A DNA stretch of 34,856 nucleotides from Nocardia alni. GTDB lineage: Bacteria; Actinomycetota; Actinomycetes; Mycobacteriales; Mycobacteriaceae. Shown here one piece after another: positions 30,092 through 34,856 of this stretch. The position numbers and the translations under genes were made by a program. Below the pieces are notes generated by a model. It saw nothing but the letters and a program-made list of their open reading frames with translations. It had not been told where the DNA came from and did not search any database. Location: assembly GCF_019038435.1 (NCBI RefSeq), contig NZ_JAGPOX010000106.1:1-34856 (forward strand). The letters are read 5' to 3'. How positions within the stretch are numbered: the first letter of the stretch is position 1; each line of letters opens with the position of its first letter.

Positions 30092-30406
30092 TTACCCCTG
30101 AACTGCTGATTTGGCCTGCTGGAGGGCCTGGGCGAATTCCTGATCGGCCTGCTGGTAGGCATCGTGGCATTGCGAGATGCCATCCGCTGTCGACTTCGCT
30201 GACTTGCCGATTTGCTCGATGCCGTATTTCCACCGGCGCTGGAAGCTTTCTGCGGCGTCGGTGAGCACCTTGGTGCCGATATCGCCGTGACCACCTCGAG
30301 CCATTGCCTTCATGGCGTCCGTGAGCACCTGCTCCGAACTACGCAATGACTGCACGGCCTTACCCAGCGCGTCGATATCCACCGATAGGAAGCCTGCCAA
30401 TTCCAC
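30092..30406 (-). CDS. WXG100/ESAT-6-like small protein
   Basis: A 104-residue helical protein without a signal peptide, in the size range of ESX secretion partners. It has a tryptophan in the central turn (FQRRWKYGIEQIG) rather than a strict WxG, flanked by two helices. The next gene begins 2 bp after its stop, so the pair is probably co-translated and could form a heterodimer with the WXG-like head of the larger protein. First gene of a four-gene operon. No ESX core component (EccC, EccD, MycP) lies in the window. Confidence 0.7.
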   Translation of the reverse strand: MELAGFLSVDIDALGKAVQSLRSSEQVLTDAMKAMARGGHGDIGTKVLTDAAESFQRRWKYGIEQIGKSAKSTADGISQCHDAYQQADQEFAQALQQAKSAVQG

Positions 30407-30844
30407 ACCTCACCATTTCTTGACATTCCATGATCCGGCGACCGAATCGGTCCGCCACAGTCCACTTACCCTTTGGACGTCCTGGACACACGTCCGGTTC
30501 CATAGCGAAAGCGTATCGAGGTATGGATTTCCGGGGCTCTCAGCGGTTCTCATGATGATGTGAGTGGTGAAGGCGAGGGCGTCGATGTGAAGGCATGAGG
30601 TGCTGCGCGGACCACGAGGTATCCCGGCCGCATCGTTGGTGGTGTCGGCCCTGGTGTCGCGTTCGGGGATATGAGGTGGCGAAGGTTGGGTGTTGTTGGC
30701 GAGAGGATCTGGGCGGCAGTAACTCTGGTCCTCGCACCCCGGTGAGGTGAGCGGGCCCTGTGGAACAGGGTCGGGGAGCGTGCGGTCTAGCGGGGATCCA
30801 ATAGCATCATGAATCGGATTGACGAGAGACTGGGAGATTCAGCG
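30407..30844. other. Intergenic region between the WXG100 operon and the DUF6924 gene
   Basis: About 440 bp that should hold two divergent promoters. No convincing gene, repeat or long palindrome was found. A small frame at 30312-30563 overlaps the WXG100 gene and has no coding signature. Confidence 0.5.
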
Positions 30845-31315
30845 ATGAAGCCGCTGCCGGATGCCACCGCCCGTGATGAGTACGATGCCGTCATCGTCAG
30901 AACCGACTACACCGACCACTCCGCGTGGCAGGAGGTGGTCAGGCTGCTGACGGCGAAGGAGAGCGAGTGGACCTCGGACGTTCACCTCGTCGAGGACCCG
31001 GCATGGGCTGGCGTCGGAGTCGATGAGGTAGTGGCCGCGGCATCGGGTAAGGAACTCAGTGTTGTCTTCCTCGCGGACAGCATCACGATGCGCGCGGATC
31101 ACCATGCGGTGCTGGCAGTGACCACGAAAACGCGAGAAGACTGCGAGAGCGACGAAGAGTGGGAATATGAGATCGGGTACGGTCGCGAATTCCGTACGGT
31201 ACCGGCCGCGGTTCACGAGATTCACGGAAACCGGGAACTGGGCAACATGGATTTTCAGGATTTCTCAGGATGTGCCCACCTTGACCCGGACAGGGTGTTC
31301 CGCGGGTTCGTTTAG
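30845..31315 (+). CDS. DUF6924 family protein
   Basis: A 156-residue protein starting at ATG 30845, with GGGAG 9-13 nt upstream; an ATG at 30809 is possible and adds 12 residues. The pattern matches DUF6924: DAVIVRTDYTDHSAWQEVV near the start, VVFLADSITMRADHHAVLAV in the middle and GNMDFQDFSGCAHLDPDRVFRGF at the end. Function is unknown. Such proteins are often found near polymorphic toxin or T7SS loci and may act as immunity-like proteins, which would fit the neighbouring WXG100 operon; this is an inference. Confidence 0.75.
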   Translation: MKPLPDATARDEYDAVIVRTDYTDHSAWQEVVRLLTAKESEWTSDVHLVEDPAWAGVGVDEVVAAASGKELSVVFLADSITMRADHHAVLAVTTKTREDCESDEEWEYEIGYGREFRTVPAAVHEIHGNRELGNMDFQDFSGCAHLDPDRVFRGFV

Positions 31316-31719
31316 CCGGTTGGCTGGCCGGTCCCTTCACTAGCGTGGTTCGGACATGGTTGGCGAATCCGGTCCCGATGATGTCGCGCTGGCGCAGAAT
31401 CGGCGGCCGTGACGACGATTGCGCAGTCGGACGAGGGCCGGGTGCCGGACTCGACGCGATGCGGGCTGGAGTATGTGACCGCGGATGGTTGTCCGGTTCG
31501 GGTGGGGTTGTCGCAGGTGTGGGCGTTGCGGTTGGAGTCGGGCAGATCATGCCCCAGCAACTGGCGAACCACAACACAGAGCACACGACACTCGCCAGCA
31601 AAAGACGGAACGGACAGCCCTGGTGCGGACGAGAGTGTTCGCCCGCACCGGGCACGTTACCGAGTCTCCAGCAACTCGCTGGGGTTGGGAAGAATCCCGA
31701 TTCGGTGGAGGCGTGGTGC
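31316..31719. other. Region without a convincing gene
   Basis: About 400 bp between the DUF6924 gene and the 3' end of the aldo/keto reductase. Several overlapping open frames exist on both strands, but none has a recognisable domain, a good ribosome site or gene-like composition. It may contain decayed coding sequence. Confidence 0.4.
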
Positions 31720-32646
31720 TTACCGGCGGCGGAACATGCGGGTGATGCCTTGGACCGCGCCACCCTCTGCCGGGGCGCTGATGCCGGACAACGTCGCGTA
31801 CTCCTCGTCGGTCAGCGAAACCTCAGCTGCCGCAACGTTTTCCTCCAGGTGTGCGATGCTGGCGGTGCCCGGGATGGGCAGCATCACGGGGGAGCGGCGC
31901 AACAGCCATGCCAGGGCCAGCTGGGACGGAGTTGCGGTGTGGCCCTTGACGATATCGTCCAGCGGGCCGCCCGGACGGGCAAGTTCGCCGGTGGCCATGG
32001 GGAACCACGGTATGAAGGCGATCTGGTGGGCCTCGGCGTAATCGACCAGCTTTTCGGAGCTGCGGTCGGACAGGTTGTAGAGGTTCTGCACCGAGACGAT
32101 GGTGGCCATCTTGCGGGCGGCCTCCAGCTGGGCCACGGTGACCTGGGACAGGCCGATGTGGCGGATCTTGCCCTCTTTCTGAAGGGCGACGAGTTCACCG
32201 AGCTGATCGGCCAGGGGGACCTTGGGGTCGATGCGGTGCAGCTGGAACAGGTCGATGCGTTCGACGCCCAGGTGCCGCAGGCTCAGCTCCAGCTGCTGGC
32301 GCAGATATTCGGGCCGGCCCAGCGGCAGCCAGGTGCCCGGCTTGGTGCGGGCCAGCCCGGCCTTGGTGGCGATGACCAGATCGTCCGGGTACGGATGCAG
32401 CGCCTCACGGATCAGCTTCTCGGCCACGAACGGGCCGTAGGAGTCGGCGGTGTCGATGAGGGTGACGCCCAGTTCGACCGCGCGCCGCAGTACCCGCACG
32501 GCCTCGTCCGGATCCTTGGGGTCTCCCCACACTCCGGGGCCGGGTAGCTGCATCGAGCCGTATCCCAGGCGATGAACGGGCAGATCACCGCCGAGGGTGA
32601 AGGTTCCGGACGCGGCGGCTGGACGAGACGCGGTGGGGCTGACCAT
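31720..32646 (-). CDS. Aldo/keto reductase
   Basis: A 308-residue TIM-barrel oxidoreductase starting at ATG 32646. Family features: LGYGSMQLPG, LIDTADSYGPFVAEKLI with Asp and Tyr of the catalytic tetrad, VIATKAGL with the lysine, IDLFQLHRIDP with the histidine, and a C-terminal NADPH region IPGTASIAHLEENVAAAE. It would reduce aldehydes or ketones with NADPH. It is divergent from the gamma-glutamyltransferase-like gene; a 21-bp palindrome begins 19 bp upstream of its start. Substrate unknown. Confidence 0.9.
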   Translation of the reverse strand: MVSPTASRPAAASGTFTLGGDLPVHRLGYGSMQLPGPGVWGDPKDPDEAVRVLRRAVELGVTLIDTADSYGPFVAEKLIREALHPYPDDLVIATKAGLARTKPGTWLPLGRPEYLRQQLELSLRHLGVERIDLFQLHRIDPKVPLADQLGELVALQKEGKIRHIGLSQVTVAQLEAARKMATIVSVQNLYNLSDRSSEKLVDYAEAHQIAFIPWFPMATGELARPGGPLDDIVKGHTATPSQLALAWLLRRSPVMLPIPGTASIAHLEENVAAAEVSLTDEEYATLSGISAPAEGGAVQGITRMFRRR

Positions 32647-32664
32647 GGTTCCTTCCGAACGAAC

Positions 32665-32685
32665 GCTACTGAAGTACACAGTAGC
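32665..32685. promoter_or_regulatory. 21-bp palindrome in the aldo/keto reductase promoter
   Basis: GCTACTG (32665-32671) and CAGTAGC (32679-32685) are perfect inverse copies around AAGTACA. The site is centred about 29 bp upstream of the reductase ATG, where a repressor would block transcription. No regulator gene stands next to it. Confidence 0.6.
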
Positions 32686-32828
32686 CAAGTCGGCGGCGTC
32701 GCGCGGACCCTCCTCGACCCGAGCGACGCATACGCGACACTGCGTAGGCTGCGACAGGGGATGCCGCGGTGGGCATCCACGGCGCGTATTCGCAGAGTAA
32801 CGCATGGCAGGACCGACAGGAGTGTCAG

Positions 32829-34625
32829 ATGTTCACCACTCGTCCGACCTTGCAGGGCACCTTCGGCATGGCGGCTTCCACCCATTGGCTGGCCTCGCAG
32901 TCGGCCATGGCGGTCCTGGAAGCGGGCGGTAACGCCTTCGACGCGGCGGTCGCGGCCGGATTCGTGCTGCACGTCGTGGAGCCGCACCTGAACGGCCCGG
33001 CGGGCGAGGCGCCGATGATTCTCGCGCCCGCGGGCGGGCCGGTGCGGGTGCTGTGCGGGCAGGGTCCGGCGCCCGCGGGGGCGAGCATCGCGCACTACAC
33101 CTCGCTGGGGCTCGAGCTGATCCCCGGGACGGGTCCATTGGCAGCGGCCGTGCCCGGATCGTTCGACGCGTGGATGGTGCTGCTGCGCGACTACGGCACG
33201 TGGACGCCGGCCGAGGTGCTGAAGTACGCGATCGGCTACGCAGGGGACGGCCACCCGCCGGTGCCGAAGTTCATCGGGACCGTCGAGACCGTGCGGGGGC
33301 TGTTCGAGACCGAATGGACCAGCTCGGCGCAGGTGTATCTGGCCGGCGGGCACGCCCCCCGGCCGGGGGAGCTGTTCCGCAATCCGGCACTGGCCGCGAC
33401 GTGGCAGCGGGTGCTCACCGAGGCGCAGGCGGCCGGGAGCGGCCGGGAGGCGCAGATCGAGGCGGCGCGGCGGGTGTGGCGCGAGGGCTTCATCGCCGAG
33501 GCGTTGGCGGCCACGGCCGCCCGACCCACGATGGACACCTCGGGGGAGCGGCACACCGGCACTCTCACGGGCGACGACTTCGCCTCGTTCGAAGCGAGTT
33601 TCGAGGATCCGGCCACCTACGATCGCGACGGCTGGACGGTCTGCAAGGCGGGCGGCTGGTCACAGGGTCCGTCGTTCCTGCAACAACTTTCGCTGTTGCC
33701 CGACCGTTTGCCGGACTATGCCTCGCCCGACTACGTACACCTGCTGATCGAGGGCTGCAAGCTCGCGATGGCCGACCGCGAGGCCTGGTACGGGGACGCC
33801 GCACCTGTTCCCCTGGACGATCTGCTCTCGGATGAATACTCCACGGAGAGAAGGGCTCTCATCGGTGAGCAGGCCTCGCACGAGCTGCGTCCGGGCAGTC
33901 CGGGTGGACGCACGCCGGTGCTGAGCAAGCACGCCTTGGCCGTCGCGGCCGGAAAGGCCGGTCCGCAGGCAGCGGCCGGGCTCGGCGCGGGCGAGCCGAC
34001 CGTAGCCCGTAACGGTGAAACACGTGGCGATACATGCCATCTCGATATCGTCGATCGCTGGGGCAATATGATCTCGGCGACCCCGTCGGGCGGCTGGCTG
34101 CAATCCAATCCCGTTGTGCCCGAACTGGGTTTCCCGCTCGGTTCGCGCCTGCAGATGGCCTGGCTGGATCCCGGCCTGCCGAATTCGCTGACCCCCGGGC
34201 GGCGTCCGCGCACCACCCTGAGCCCGTCGCTGGCGCTGCGCGACGGTGTTCCGGTGATGGCGTTCGGCACGCCCGGTGGCGACCAGCAGGATCAGTGGCA
34301 GATGCACTTCTTCCTGTCGGTCGTGCTGCGCGAGCCGGTGCGCGGCGGGCTGGACCTGCAAGGCGCGATCGATGCGCCCAACTGGCACAACGAATCGTTC
34401 CCGGGGTCGTTCTACCCGCGCGCGATGACGCCGGGTGTGGTGACCGTAGAATCGCGCATCGGCGAGGAGACCGTCGCGCAGTTGCGCCGGCGCGGCCATG
34501 TGCTGACCATCGGGGAGCCGTGGTCCGAAGGACGCCTCACCGCGGTCGCCCGCGATCCCGAGACCGGTGTGCTCTCGGCCGGGGCGAACCCGCGCGGCAT
34601 GCAGGGTTACGCCGTTGGCCGGTGA
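32829..34625 (+). CDS. Gamma-glutamyltransferase family Ntn-hydrolase
   Basis: A 598-residue protein starting at ATG 32829; the in-frame ATG at 32769 has no supporting ribosome site. The large-subunit part begins in the usual way (GMAASTHWLASQSAMAVLEAGGNAFDAAVAAGFVL, then VVEPHLNGPAGEAPMI). The self-processing site is at RGDTCHLDIVDRWGNMISATPSGG, with Thr402 as nucleophile. Cys/His follow it where the classic enzyme has T-H-x-S, so it belongs to the broader GGT-like group rather than to classic glutathione hydrolases. The conserved GTPGGD lies near residue 480. No signal peptide is seen, so it is probably cytoplasmic. Confidence 0.85.
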   Translation: MFTTRPTLQGTFGMAASTHWLASQSAMAVLEAGGNAFDAAVAAGFVLHVVEPHLNGPAGEAPMILAPAGGPVRVLCGQGPAPAGASIAHYTSLGLELIPGTGPLAAAVPGSFDAWMVLLRDYGTWTPAEVLKYAIGYAGDGHPPVPKFIGTVETVRGLFETEWTSSAQVYLAGGHAPRPGELFRNPALAATWQRVLTEAQAAGSGREAQIEAARRVWREGFIAEALAATAARPTMDTSGERHTGTLTGDDFASFEASFEDPATYDRDGWTVCKAGGWSQGPSFLQQLSLLPDRLPDYASPDYVHLLIEGCKLAMADREAWYGDAAPVPLDDLLSDEYSTERRALIGEQASHELRPGSPGGRTPVLSKHALAVAAGKAGPQAAAGLGAGEPTVARNGETRGDTCHLDIVDRWGNMISATPSGGWLQSNPVVPELGFPLGSRLQMAWLDPGLPNSLTPGRRPRTTLSPSLALRDGVPVMAFGTPGGDQQDQWQMHFFLSVVLREPVRGGLDLQGAIDAPNWHNESFPGSFYPRAMTPGVVTVESRIGEETVAQLRRRGHVLTIGEPWSEGRLTAVARDPETGVLSAGANPRGMQGYAVGR

Positions 34626-34653
34626 GTTGCCCGATTCTATGTTCCATATTTTT

Positions 34654-34667
34654 ATGGTTCATACCAT
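34654..34667. promoter_or_regulatory. ATGGT-N4-ACCAT palindrome in an AT-rich promoter region
   Basis: In the AT-rich block 34636-34675, ATGGTTCATACCAT forms a perfect 5-bp inverted repeat. TGGT-N4-ACCA has the form of operators used by GntR/FadR-type regulators. It lies after the GGT-like gene and about 140 bp before the start at 34810, so it may control that downstream gene. Confidence 0.4.
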
Positions 34668-34809
34668 CAAACAGTGGCGCATTCGTGACGACCAGCGTAC
34701 GGTCAGTATGCGCCCAACCTGCGCAGTATGGGGCGCACCCCCGGCCGCCGGGTCACCCCCCGCGGCCGGGCCGGTGCGCCCAACCCCAGTCGAAGGAATG
34801 CCTCGCACG

Positions 34810-34856
34810 ATGACCACCGCCCAGCCCGGCCGGATTGCTCCCGCCCAGCCCAGCAA
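34810..34856 (+). CDS. Start of a further gene (partial, cut by the window end)
   Basis: ATG 34810 preceded by AAGGAATG-like sequence gives the polar N-terminus MTTAQPGRIAPAQPS and stays open to the edge. Same direction as the GGT-like gene, after 184 bp. Fifteen residues do not allow a family call; a membrane transporter with a short polar head is one possibility. The antisense frame at 34659-34856 has no support. Confidence 0.45.
   Translation, partial: MTTAQPGRIAPAQPS

Noticed and set aside
31345..32547. 400-residue plus-strand frame opposite the aldo/keto reductase
   Set aside because: Its main part is antisense to a clearly recognisable reductase, and the remainder has no gene-like features.
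34659..34856. Minus-strand frame at the right edge
   Set aside because: It spans the AT-rich promoter-like block and the plausible start of a plus-strand gene, and has no recognisable sequence.
1..34856. CRISPR arrays, tRNA or rRNA genes, intact transposases
   Set aside because: No repeat-spacer pattern, cloverleaf-like or ribosomal sequence, and no transposase or integrase motif was found. Only the degenerate 27-bp repeats hint at former mobile DNA.

Overview
The window is GC-rich actinobacterial chromosome. A WXG100/T7SS-type operon, a DUF2236 (MpaB-type) protein, a KstD-like flavoprotein, DUF899, a CGNR zinc-finger regulator and many GTG starts point to the Mycobacteriales, most likely Nocardia or a close relative. 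The genus is an inference. No rRNA, tRNA, CRISPR array or intact insertion sequence was seen.

Left part (1-9840): the tail of a histidine kinase; a DUF3159 membrane domain in frame with a cytochrome P450; a monooxygenase remnant; then small regulator/enzyme units (TetR with a DUF2236 protein, CGNR regulator with an epoxide hydrolase, Gfo/Idh/MocA oxidoreductase with a KstD-like flavoprotein) and a methyltransferase. Repeated or palindromic candidate operators lie in two of the divergent promoters.

Centre (9883-24318): what looks like a complete and unusual biosynthetic gene cluster. A GlxA-type AraC regulator is divergent from a tight operon encoding a heme-oxygenase-like diiron oxidase (HDO), a GNAT acyltransferase, an isochorismatase-fold hydrolase, full-length HypE and HypF homologues, a diaminobutyrate-type class III aminotransferase, a degenerate cyclase-fold protein, an M20 amidohydrolase, a shrunken ATP-grasp-like protein, an EamA exporter and a 76-residue protein. 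A second operon encodes a YqcI/YcgG (GntA/DcsA-type) heme N-oxygenase, a cupin and an APC permease. HypF and HypE normally make the cyanide ligand of [NiFe]-hydrogenase, but no hydrogenase gene and no HypA, B, C or D is present. HypE keeps its C-terminal cysteine. My inference is that HypF/HypE supply an activated cyano (or thiocarboxamide) group to a nitrogen-rich small molecule that is oxidised by two N-oxygenase families and carried by two transporters. A 66-bp element (49/66 identical, no gaps) containing the palindrome CCAA-N2-TTGG occurs in front of both operons and nowhere else that I noticed, which ties them into one regulon.

Right part (24374-34856): a DUF899 protein; a MmyB-type XRE regulator divergent from an MDR oxidoreductase; a degenerate stretch with 27-bp tandem repeats; a four-gene WXG100/T7SS-substrate operon on the minus strand; a DUF6924 protein; an aldo/keto reductase divergent from a gamma-glutamyltransferase-family enzyme; and the first codons of a further gene at the right edge.
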